In this document: piece after piece, positions 52,838 through 60,607 of the stretch
How positions within the stretch are numbered: position 1 is the stretch's first letter
Layout of the letters: each line of letters opens with the position of its first letter
NCBI GenBank assembly: GCA_031556475.1
Contig: JAVBSY010000074.1
Location: 3,975-67,974 of the forward strand
Direction: 5' to 3'
From: Azoarcus sp031556475
GTDB taxonomy: Bacteria; Pseudomonadota; Gammaproteobacteria; Burkholderiales; Rhodocyclaceae
DNA length: 64,000 nucleotides
Notes under the pieces: model-generated
The model's input: only the letters and a program-made list of their open reading frames with translations
The model's database searches: none
What the model was told of the DNA's origin: nothing
Program-made: the position numbers and the translations under genes

Positions 52838-54151
52838 CTAAGTTAATCCGGTGAAGGCAGTGCCAACCCCAGTAGCCATGTTGGCGGCAAACACCTTGAG
52901 GGCGCCCGTCTTGGAAATCAGACGGCTCTCGATCTGAATGCCCACGATCTGCACCGCGTCCACGACCGCTTTTTCAAAGACCGTGCAAGTGCCTACGGGC
53001 TTCGGAGCATCACCTGGAAGTGCGGGATAGGCCAAGGCCACCAAGTTGCATCCTGTGGCCTTTGAAAAGGCCAGGGCTTCGTAAATGTCGGCTTCACTGA
53101 TGCGAAGCTGCCCCTTCTCCACGTGGCCCTTGTACTTTGCGTCCAACAGCATCCTGGGCCTGGTGCCATCGGGTTCAATCACGCAATCCGGGTACACCGA
53201 AAGCTTGCTCACGGCACCTGTGCTGATCTTGGTTTTGGTGCCCAGTGGGTAGCCCCGTTGGGGCACTACGGCATTGCGACCAAAGCCCAATCGTGCAACC
53301 ACCATCAAAAGGTCTTCCCACACCCGCCAGGTATCGACCAAGTAGCCTGGTGCATGCGCCTGCCCCTGCTTGTAGTTGAGGCCCAAGCCTCCAAGCACAT
53401 CAATGGAGAGCTCATGCAGCGGCTTCCACGCTCTGTGCCGAGCTGGAATGGGCTTGCGACGATTGGCAGGGGCTTTTTGAGGCGAAAGGTCTTCGATCAA
53501 ACGCACCAGGGAGCTTGCGGCCGATGAATCGCTCATCTCGGGCAGCAGCTCCTTGGCCGCTGCCACGATGTCCCCGTTCCAACCGTTCCTGCGATCAAAG
53601 CGAATGAGCTCTTGCTCAAAGCCATCGGGCGAAGGAAAGATGAGGTCCACCGGATCGGGGTCCCCATCGATAAAAAAGTCCGCTTCACGCACCCTGCGAT
53701 AGCTGCGCAGCGGGCGACGTTTGCGGGCCTCGTACATGCTGGTGATGGAACGCGCCACCAACGTGGAGAGGTCCCGTGGTGTGCCTCCTGAGGCTGACAA
53801 ACGCTCAGAGGCCAAGAGCCGTCCATGCCGTGAAAGCGTGGAGAGAAAAAAGAAGTCCTCGCGCCACGCAGCATCGGTGTCATCGAGTCCCAAAAACTTG
53901 GGCGCAACTTCCAGTTCCAGGGAGGGAGCTAGGCGAATGAGGCCCGCAAAATCGATGGCCCGCGTGCCCTTGGCATCCACACTGATGGGGTTGTAGTTGA
54001 ACCGAAGGCTCGACGCAGCGCGGCTCCCAGCCTCCATCAAAAGGCTGTTGGCCTTCGTGCGATCTACCCCAATGGCCTCAGCAATCGCGCGGCTCAGGTC
54101 AACGGGTGCACCGTACTCAACGAGGGACAGCCGTGTTCGGGTGTGCGCCAC
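52838..54151 (-). CDS. McrC-like PD-(D/E)XK nuclease subunit
   Basis: A 437-aa McrC-family protein. The C-terminal nuclease core shows P321-D322, then LLDAK with D337 and K339, and E/Y residues in SEADIYEALAFSKA. The N-terminal part resembles the McrC finger that stimulates McrB GTPase. In McrBC the AAA+ motor translocates DNA and McrC cuts it. It is the last gene of a five-gene operon and begins 3 nt after the McrB-like gene ends. Confidence 0.85.
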   Translation of the reverse strand: MAHTRTRLSLVEYGAPVDLSRAIAEAIGVDRTKANSLLMEAGSRAASSLRFNYNPISVDAKGTRAIDFAGLIRLAPSLELEVAPKFLGLDDTDAAWREDFFFLSTLSRHGRLLASERLSASGGTPRDLSTLVARSITSMYEARKRRPLRSYRRVREADFFIDGDPDPVDLIFPSPDGFEQELIRFDRRNGWNGDIVAAAKELLPEMSDSSAASSLVRLIEDLSPQKAPANRRKPIPARHRAWKPLHELSIDVLGGLGLNYKQGQAHAPGYLVDTWRVWEDLLMVVARLGFGRNAVVPQRGYPLGTKTKISTGAVSKLSVYPDCVIEPDGTRPRMLLDAKYKGHVEKGQLRISEADIYEALAFSKATGCNLVALAYPALPGDAPKPVGTCTVFEKAVVDAVQIVGIQIESRLISKTGALKVFAANMATGVGTAFTGLT

Positions 54152-54154
54152 GCG

Positions 54155-55291
54155 CTACCCCCTGGGATTGGCAAATGCCCGAAGCGCTGCGTAGATGTTG
54201 CCCTCAGCAAAATTCGTGGGGCCTTCAAGGCGAAACCTCAGGTCATCCGCAAAGGTCGTCTCGGTGAGCTTGAACGGATTGAATGCTGGGCCATCAAGTG
54301 CATTTAGGGCGGCAGCAATTCCACGGGTGTCCCCAAAGAACACCTCTTCCACGTGTGCCCGCACCTTGGCCCAACCCACACACAGCACGCCCAACGCTTC
54401 GGGAAGTGCCAGTGTTTGGGGCTTCACATCCGACATCAGCACGCCATGCCCGATCTGAAACTCGGGGCCACGTCCCAGCGCAATTTGTGCATTGACAGCC
54501 ACCCATGCACGAACCGAAGCCTCCAAGGCATCGTTCACGTTGGCAGGCACATCAGGCAAAGCGTTAGCCCCTTTGGCACCCAGACCATAGAAGGTCCGCA
54601 ACGCCGCTTCATCGGGCTCCAAACGCAGGGGCTCCCAACGGCGCAAGAACGCCACATCCAAAGGCTCCACCGACGCATCCGCCTGGTTCATTGCTGCCAG
54701 GATGTAGAGGTCATGGGGCAATGCGTACTCGATCACATCACCAGAGGCGGGATCGAGCATTTCAAAGAACTGCGTTTCGGCACGCTTGGCCCCATCAGAG
54801 GCCAGGCGTTTGTCGGACTCAATGGCCACGATGGCACCACCGAACACCTGCACCGCAGGGCCTCGGTTGATCTCATCGATGATCAACAGCGCAGCCCCAT
54901 TGCCGCCCTTCGCATGTTCACTGGCACGGTACAGCGTGCCCTTCACGATGGTGAAGTCTGGGTCTCCTGCCGCCTTGTTGACTGCCGGCGTGATGCCCGA
55001 TACGAAATCGCGGTACTTGGAGTTTTGGTGGAAGACCGTCCGAAAGACCTTGCGGTCCATCTTCGTGGGTGCAGGGATGTCTTTAACAGCCCCCGCAGCA
55101 GGCGGGATCGGGATGCCGCCCATGGGATTGAGCTGCGGTGGGCCACCGGGAGCAAGACCAAAGGCCGTTTCAAAGGCCAAAGCAACTTCGGCCAAGAGCT
55201 TGGACTTTCCCGTGCCAGGTGCGCCAGACACCAGCACGTTGCGCGAACGCGCGAGCAGCTTCAAAGCCTGTTTGCAGTCTTCACTTGCCAT
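54155..55291 (-). CDS. McrB-like AAA+ GTPase/ATPase lacking an N-terminal recognition domain
   Basis: A 378-aa AAA+ protein. Walker A GAPGTGKS occupies residues 23-30, Walker B is ALLIIDEINRGPAVQVFGGA, and the McrB-specific sensor-like segment is MNQADASVEPLDVAFLRRWE. The motor starts within 25 residues of the N terminus, so the methyl-DNA-binding domain of classical McrB is absent. It overlaps the preceding 198-aa gene by 11 nt and is followed by McrC. Specificity must come from another subunit. Confidence 0.87.
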   Translation of the reverse strand: MASEDCKQALKLLARSRNVLVSGAPGTGKSKLLAEVALAFETAFGLAPGGPPQLNPMGGIPIPPAAGAVKDIPAPTKMDRKVFRTVFHQNSKYRDFVSGITPAVNKAAGDPDFTIVKGTLYRASEHAKGGNGAALLIIDEINRGPAVQVFGGAIVAIESDKRLASDGAKRAETQFFEMLDPASGDVIEYALPHDLYILAAMNQADASVEPLDVAFLRRWEPLRLEPDEAALRTFYGLGAKGANALPDVPANVNDALEASVRAWVAVNAQIALGRGPEFQIGHGVLMSDVKPQTLALPEALGVLCVGWAKVRAHVEEVFFGDTRGIAAALNALDGPAFNPFKLTETTFADDLRFRLEGPTNFAEGNIYAALRAFANPRG

Positions 55292-55877
55292 TGCAGTACT
55301 TGCCCGCGTTGGTGAAATCTCGGTAGCCGATCACGGCGCGATTGACCGCACGCTTGGCATCCAAACAAGCTAGCAACTCAGCGGCGACCACAGGGTCCCA
55401 CTTGCCCTTGATGCGCAGGGTCTTTTCCTCTGCGTAGTAGGGCCACACCGATCCATCGCTCAACTGAATCAGCAGCAGCAAAACGCGGTTGCCCTCGCCG
55501 CCCTTGGGCACACGGCTGGTATCAAAACAGCCGTACTCATGCACCCGTGCAATGCGACCTTCGGATGGGCGCACATCGGTAGGAGGCTCAAAGAAGGAAT
55601 CCTTGCGCACAACCTGCTCCTTGGCGTCGCGCCAGAAAAACTCGCCTTGGAACACGTCGATTTCCTCGACCACTCCATCGCGCTTGCGATTTTCCTTGGC
55701 CTTTTTGGGAAACATCTGAGTGATGACAGGCAGCAGTGTTTTAAATGAGCCAAAACGAAAATCGCGGGCACCACCACCCGTGCCCGAATCATTGGACTGG
55801 GCGAGAATTTTTCTCAGGTCCCCAGCGACGATTTCTTTGTACAGAATTCGGGCAACTTGCCCTGCTCCACTAGCCAT
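55281..55877 (-). CDS. Unknown protein of the mcr-type operon, candidate DNA-recognition subunit
   Basis: A 198-aa protein starting MASGAGQVARILYKEIVAGD. The segment KILAQSNDSGTGGGARDFRF followed by GSFKTLLPVI loosely recalls the DNA-binding pseudobarrel of EcoRII-N/B3-like recognition domains, but I cannot assign a family. It overlaps the N6-methyltransferase gene by 8 nt and the McrB-like gene by 11 nt. Its position just before an McrB lacking its own recognition domain suggests that it supplies DNA binding. The ATG at 55877 is chosen as the start that fits this overlap; a longer frame reaches 56060 but lies inside the methyltransferase gene. Confidence 0.75.
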   Translation of the reverse strand: MASGAGQVARILYKEIVAGDLRKILAQSNDSGTGGGARDFRFGSFKTLLPVITQMFPKKAKENRKRDGVVEEIDVFQGEFFWRDAKEQVVRKDSFFEPPTDVRPSEGRIARVHEYGCFDTSRVPKGGEGNRVLLLLIQLSDGSVWPYYAEEKTLRIKGKWDPVVAAELLACLDAKRAVNRAVIGYRDFTNAGKYCNGK

Positions 55878-58101
55878 GACTTTGGGCTCCTTCTTCTTCG
55901 ATTTTTTCACCTCCAAGGGCAAGCTCTGAGGGTACATAAGCCATTGCCCCCAACGCACGTGCCTCCACCGCACGGTGCGACCAAACTGTAGACTGACTTC
56001 CTGTGCGTTTTGCCATAGCAGCCAAAACGCTGTCTCGGGTAATCGTAGACTTGGCCTCACCAGGCAGTCCCATTTGGCCCCGATCCAAAATCGGAAAGTC
56101 TTGAAGCACCAGCTCCATGTCCTTTAAATCGAGCCCATAGGCCACGGCCACTTCGGCATCAATTTCCTCACGAAGCTGCGCCATACGCTCGTAGGTTTCA
56201 CAGGTAGCCCCTGCGCTATCGAGTGTGCGCAGTTCGCGCGCAGCACCCACCAGCTTCTTCCACGGCAGGCCTTCTTTGGCCAGCTTTGGCATGGGTACGC
56301 TTTGCAGCAGAAAATAGTTCACCGTGGTGGTGAGCACGCGCCGAAGCATCCAGTCAAAAGCAAAGCTGTTGGCGATGGACACCCACACCAGCAGCCGCTC
56401 TTCCGAGGGGTCATCGGGGAAAAGGATCGTGGGCACCTTGTTGCCACAGACCACCCCCACAGGAATCAACGAGGCCATGAGCGAGCGCTCATTGGTCTGA
56501 CCCGCAATGTCGCAAAAGCCCACACGCAGTACATCCGCACGGTGCTGGTTGGCACGGGGCATGTCGCTGGGACGAATCCAAAACTGGGGCGAGAGGCGCG
56601 AGTCTCCGATGGCATAGGCCTCCCACAAAGCACTGCGGCCAGTGCCAGACACGTGCCCTTTAACACCGAAGCGATGCGCCTGCACCATGCGACCTTCCAC
56701 CAGCGGCAGAGCACCTGGGGTGGCACGACCCAGGAACTTCGGGCGCTCCTTGGTCATATCGACTTCACGGCAAAACTTCGGGGTCCAGCCACAGCCAGGC
56801 TCTTCCCACGACACACCCGCTTCTGCAATCTTCGAGAAGAGCCTCCACTCAGCAACGCTACGGACCTCAGGCAGGCTCAAATCGTCTCGGACCGCCGCAA
56901 GCGCTACACGCCCAATGGTGGCTGTTCCTGTCGTTTCTAACCCCGTGGGGGTGCCCCGTTCGTGCAAGAGGGTGATGGGTTCACGTTTGCTCTTTTCAGA
57001 GCCAGCCTTCGTGAGCGCCACAGCCAAAAATTTAAAGCGCGTGTCGATGGCAAAGAACCGTGCACGGTTGTCGATGATCGACAACGAGACGCTTTGGCTT
57101 GCATCAAAAATCTTCTGTCGCATGGCCTGAGTGCCTTGCGAACGAATGAGGCCACCAGGGATCAGTGCGGCAACGACACCCTGCCCTTTGCAGAGCTCAA
57201 AAAAGAGGTCCGTGAAGGCGATGTAGAGGTCCGGCTCCCCATTGCCCAAGTCTGGGTAGCGCACCAATAGGCGCCGAGAGTAGTTGGCCACCTCATCGCG
57301 CTGCTGAGCAAAGCGCTCTTCATCAAGCCCGTGAATCTGTGCCCCGTAGTTGCGCTTGGTGCCTGAGGACTTCAAGAACTCGTGCCGTGAGAGCTTGACC
57401 TTTTCCCACGGCGGGTTGCCGATCACCGCATCAAAGCCCTCAGGGGCCATCGCGGCCCAGACCTTGCGATCAGCCATCAAGCTATCGCCACAGTACCAAC
57501 GGGCACGCATAGCTTTAAGAGCCGATACATCGTCCGTAAACGAGGCAAGCGCCAGCAGTGCCGCACGCAGCGAATTTGCCGAGAGGTCCGCTGCACACAC
57601 GCCATGAGCCAGCCAATGCGCCGTCTTGGTTCGGTCCATCCCACACACCGCATGGGTCAGTGCGACAAGCAAAATCCCCGCACCACTTGCAGGGTCGATC
57701 ACCTTGCTTTCGTGGGTGAGCTTGGGGGCTGCAAGTTGTGCCAACCGTGTGGCTAGGCGAAAGTCCGTGTGATACGCACCCGTGCTCTTTCGGTCCTGTT
57801 CATGCAGGGCTTCACGTGCCAAGGCACTCAGTGCCAATGCAGGATGAATCGGTGAACGCTCGATGGCACTTGCCACGGGAGCGGCAAGCTCCAAAAGCTC
57901 TGCTGCTGGGCGCTTGCTCTTGACTTCAGACGCCTCGTGGAACGCAGCCAGATCGAACCCACCAAAGCGCGCCGATGCTGCCTCCAACACTTGGAGACGA
58001 AGCTCAAAGCTTGCTGGTCCATGCCCGCCACCCACAGCCCGAGTGAGGGCCGATTCTGCTGGGGACAGGTACTCCACTTCAACGGGACGAGGTGCACTCA
58101 T
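55870..58101 (-). CDS. N6-adenine DNA methyltransferase (NPPW type, Eco57I-like)
   Basis: A 743-aa methyltransferase. The segment GAYHTDFRLATRLAQL (from about residue 109) precedes motif I VIDPASGAGILLVAL (DPASGAG at 136-142) and motif IV IGNPPW (229-232), the order of gamma-type adenine methylases. The region from about 400 to 700 probably holds a target-recognition domain. No PD-(D/E)XK nuclease motif was found, so it looks like a modification subunit. It overlaps the D12-type methyltransferase gene by 4 nt and the 198-aa gene by 8 nt. Confidence 0.88.
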   Translation of the reverse strand: MSAPRPVEVEYLSPAESALTRAVGGGHGPASFELRLQVLEAASARFGGFDLAAFHEASEVKSKRPAAELLELAAPVASAIERSPIHPALALSALAREALHEQDRKSTGAYHTDFRLATRLAQLAAPKLTHESKVIDPASGAGILLVALTHAVCGMDRTKTAHWLAHGVCAADLSANSLRAALLALASFTDDVSALKAMRARWYCGDSLMADRKVWAAMAPEGFDAVIGNPPWEKVKLSRHEFLKSSGTKRNYGAQIHGLDEERFAQQRDEVANYSRRLLVRYPDLGNGEPDLYIAFTDLFFELCKGQGVVAALIPGGLIRSQGTQAMRQKIFDASQSVSLSIIDNRARFFAIDTRFKFLAVALTKAGSEKSKREPITLLHERGTPTGLETTGTATIGRVALAAVRDDLSLPEVRSVAEWRLFSKIAEAGVSWEEPGCGWTPKFCREVDMTKERPKFLGRATPGALPLVEGRMVQAHRFGVKGHVSGTGRSALWEAYAIGDSRLSPQFWIRPSDMPRANQHRADVLRVGFCDIAGQTNERSLMASLIPVGVVCGNKVPTILFPDDPSEERLLVWVSIANSFAFDWMLRRVLTTTVNYFLLQSVPMPKLAKEGLPWKKLVGAARELRTLDSAGATCETYERMAQLREEIDAEVAVAYGLDLKDMELVLQDFPILDRGQMGLPGEAKSTITRDSVLAAMAKRTGSQSTVWSHRAVEARALGAMAYVPSELALGGEKIEEEGAQSHG

Positions 58102-59192
58102 GCATAGCCCTCCACGAGGATGGGCTTGGTCGCTTTAACGGTCTTGGGTTGGGCCTTGGGAAGCTGCGCCATGGGCCGCTCCACAACCACCAAAAATTCG
58201 TTCACATCGGGTGCCGTGCTGCTGGCGACCTTGTTGGGTCGATAACGGCCAATGGCCCCAAGCGGGTGCATCGTGGACGTGCCGATCTTCGAGAGCTCGG
58301 CCTTCATGTCCTGCATGCAGATGTGCCCTTCACTGCTGTACGAGAGCAAAACCTTCTGAGCCTTCAAGCCGTGCACCAAACGCGAGAGCGTTTTGAGTGC
58401 TCGGGTCTTGTAGCAAAAGTCCGATGCCAGGCCCTTCCAAGGGCGCAGGCCTGCAACGCCTTCCACTTCGGGCTCATCACCCAGGGCCACGGTTTCGAGG
58501 ATGTGGTAGTAGCTCGCGTATTGGCGCTTGGTGTACGGCGGGTCCAAATACACCAGGTCCCCCACAGCATTGGGCACATCAAACACATCCCCTACCGTGG
58601 CTTCCACACGCACACCTCTGGCTTTGAGCTCACGGCAACGCATGGCGATCTTGCCTTGCGATTGACTGGTCCACTTGGAGAGGAAGCAGCCAAACGTGCC
58701 CGCAATGTTGGCGACCCGATTTAGAGCACCAAAGAGGTCTGCAATGAGCAGGCGCTCTTCCACTTCATCAATGGTTCTGGCCTCCACCCACTCACCAATC
58801 AAAGCCCGCATAGTGTCGATGTGCGCAGCGTTCTCTTGCGTGAAGTAGCGCCGTTCAAGACCACAGGTATCCATCGATGCAGGGCTGTACTCGCGCCACA
58901 TGAAACCGTGTTTGGGCTTGGCTGCATTGAGCTTGGCAATGGCCTTGGCATAACCACCGAGCTTCTTGAATGCGGCTTGCTCACTGCTGATGAGGCGTGC
59001 TCCTGCGGAAATCACCGCAGAGTGCAGGCTGTCGTTGATACGCACGTTCCAGCCCAGGTCAGCAGCAGCCTCAGCCACTACCCCCGTGCCACAGAAGGCA
59101 TCCACAAAGAAGGCACCCTGTTTAGGGTGCCCCATGTAGGCCGTGATTTGATCAATGAGCCTGGACTTCGAGCCGATGTAGCGGAAGGTCAT
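58098..59192 (-). CDS. D12-class N6-adenine DNA methyltransferase
   Basis: A 364-aa methyltransferase. It starts MTFRYIGSKSRLIDQI, with motif I FFVDAFCGTGVVAEAA (DAFCGTG at 31-37) and motif IV DLVYLDPPYTKRQY (DPPY at 217-220). D12 enzymes methylate adenine within short palindromic or asymmetric sites. It is the first intact gene of the operon. Its ATG overlaps the stop of a frameshifted RHH gene, and its stop overlaps the next methyltransferase start in an ATGA arrangement. Two adenine methylases with different folds could protect the two strands of an asymmetric site. Confidence 0.92.
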   Translation of the reverse strand: MTFRYIGSKSRLIDQITAYMGHPKQGAFFVDAFCGTGVVAEAAADLGWNVRINDSLHSAVISAGARLISSEQAAFKKLGGYAKAIAKLNAAKPKHGFMWREYSPASMDTCGLERRYFTQENAAHIDTMRALIGEWVEARTIDEVEERLLIADLFGALNRVANIAGTFGCFLSKWTSQSQGKIAMRCRELKARGVRVEATVGDVFDVPNAVGDLVYLDPPYTKRQYASYYHILETVALGDEPEVEGVAGLRPWKGLASDFCYKTRALKTLSRLVHGLKAQKVLLSYSSEGHICMQDMKAELSKIGTSTMHPLGAIGRYRPNKVASSTAPDVNEFLVVVERPMAQLPKAQPKTVKATKPILVEGYA

Positions 59193-59426
59193 GCTGCCGC
59201 TCCCACGTGCGCCCTACGGTCTGCACGCGCCCGCTTGTGAGCAGGAGGAGTAGCTTTTTGACCAGGAGGGACGATGCCCTTACGGTCGCAGTAGTCGCTC
59301 AGCAGCACTTCAAGCATGTTGACCATGCTGCGCTGTTCGTGGTCTGCGCCCACCTTCAAAACCTGCTTGAAGATTGGGGAGACTCGCAGGTTTCAAGGTG
59401 TCGGTCTTTGTGCCGGTGAATCGCAT
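59189..59426 (-). pseudogene. Ribbon-helix-helix-like small gene with a frameshift, upstream of the methyltransferase operon
   Basis: From ATG at 59426 the frame reads MRFTGTKTDTLK. After a one-base shift near 59389-59390 (an extra C on the minus strand) it continues LRVSPIFKQVLKVGADHEQR and SMVNMLEVLLSDYCDRKGI to a TGA at 59189, which overlaps the methyltransferase ATG. The pattern resembles small RHH regulators. Sequencing error would also explain the shift. If intact it would be the operon's regulator. Confidence 0.55.
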
Positions 59427-59606
59427 GGGTGCCCCGCAAGTGTCTGTGCAGCTGCGTTATTGTACAAGCAGCCCCCGATCTTGGCGATTCGCTTGCGCAG
59501 GTTGAGCAAGGTGCGCGGGTTGTTGCCCGCCTCTTCCGGCTTGGAACGCCGGTCGTCGAGGAACAGCCTCGCAGAGCAGGATGGCAGCGTTCATCTGTAG
59601 CGCTGC

Positions 59607-60062
59607 CTACAACCTGCTGAGAATTGCGAAATTGACCGACTCGTAGACCGCTTTTCTCATTGCACGCGTCGAGTCTGCCAACTCGGCAGCGGCAAAGTAC
59701 TTTTCCGCCCACTTTCCGAACGTCAGTGCTTCGTTGGCTTCAACCCGCTTCTCCACCTTCGCGCGGGACGGGCTGTCTCCCTGCTCGATCGACCGCCGAG
59801 CACGGACCAGAAGCTGTCTCGCTTCTGCGAGCGAAAGCGACATGCCGTAATCAAGGCAAGAAGGCTCGCGTGAATGCTTGGCACCCAAATTCGGATCGTA
59901 TTGCCCGATCACCAGCGTCTCGCGACGACCATTCAGTCGATAGTCATAGCGAAAGCTGATGCTGCCAGTGCGCAGAACCGCGACATACAACCCTTGCTGA
60001 TCAGCGACCTTGTAGACCTTCTCGGCCGCTTTCAGCGTCTTCAACTGCTTGTCAGTCAGCAT
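59607..60062 (-). pseudogene. Tyrosine integrase, C-terminally truncated (module B)
   Basis: The frame starting at 60062 reads MLTDKQLKTLKAAEKVYKVA and DQQGLYVAVLRTGSISFRYD, the arm-binding domain of P4-type integrases. It continues with LSLAEARQLLVRARRSIEQG and the core-binding start FGKWAEKYFAAAELADSTRA. It stops after 151 residues, so the catalytic Arg-His-Arg-Tyr domain is missing and the protein cannot integrate DNA. Confidence 0.8.
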
Positions 60063-60081
60063 CTCATTCCTCCGAACCCAT

Positions 60082-60169
60082 ACCGTCAATTGATACCGTC
60101 AGATCATTTGACGGTACCAACTGAGGTGATTCAAGGACCTGTTCTTCGATACCGTCACCAATACCGTCG
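60082..60169. repeat. ACCGTCA repeats beside att copy 3
   Basis: ACCGTCA at 60082-60088, 60095-60101 and 60151-60157, the variant ACCGTCG at 60163-60169, and the inverted TGACGGT at 60109-60115. They sit just upstream of the integrase start and 110 nt from att copy 3. Confidence 0.55.
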
Positions 60170-60279
60170 AATCCGGCGGTTTTGGGTGAGGCGTTGAAAA
60201 ACCTGGTGAGACGCTAACTCCTTGTCAGAGCACAGCCATCCAGCGATAGCGGGACGACATGGCATGTTCTGACATGAAG

Positions 60280-60299
60280 CCGATTTACTCCCACTCGAT
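60280..60299. repeat. guaA-type att site, copy 3
   Basis: CCGATTTACTCCCACTCGAT, identical over 20 bp to copy 1 at 50577-50596. It separates module B from module C. The complement encodes the Ile-Glu-Trp-Glu-stop end of GuaA. Confidence 0.75.
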
Positions 60300-60384
60300 T
60301 GTCTATAAGCATAAAAATACTTTTCATGGCAATAACTTACGAATCAACCGTCCAGTTGATGCCATGAAAAGTGCCATGCTCAGA

Positions 60385-60591
60385 TCAAGGGGATGAACAC
60401 TGCTTGCCCTGGTGCCGGGCAATGGCCTCTTCCAGCGTCTCACCGGGCTGCCATCCGAACAGGTCGCGGACGCTCTTCGTTCTGACATGGCCGGGCGGCT
60501 TGAACTCGTAACCGGCGGCGATCATCTCGGCCGCCACATCCTCGGTAATGAAAAACGGCTCGGCCTCGCCGCCATTGCCTAGTTCTTTCAT
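60385..60591 (-). CDS. Small conserved island-end protein, unknown function (copy 2)
   Basis: A 68-aa protein with the core AEPFFITEDVAAEMIAAGYE and GWQPGETLEEAIARHQ, a clear paralog of the 52481-52687 protein. The ATG at 60591 is chosen because both proteins then have ten residues before the shared EPF; earlier ATGs at 60606 and 60624 exist. It sits 86 nt after att copy 3, in the same orientation as its paralog after copy 2. Confidence 0.7.
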   Translation of the reverse strand: MKELGNGGEAEPFFITEDVAAEMIAAGYEFKPPGHVRTKSVRDLFGWQPGETLEEAIARHQGKQCSSP

Positions 60592-60607
60592 GTCGGAAAG
60601 CATCATC

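Noticed and set aside
59430..59606. Minus-strand fragment reading LDDRRSKPEEAGNNPRTLLN between the integrase stub and the RHH gene
   Set aside because: It looks like part of a real gene but no start, no family and at least one frame break; too little to annotate.
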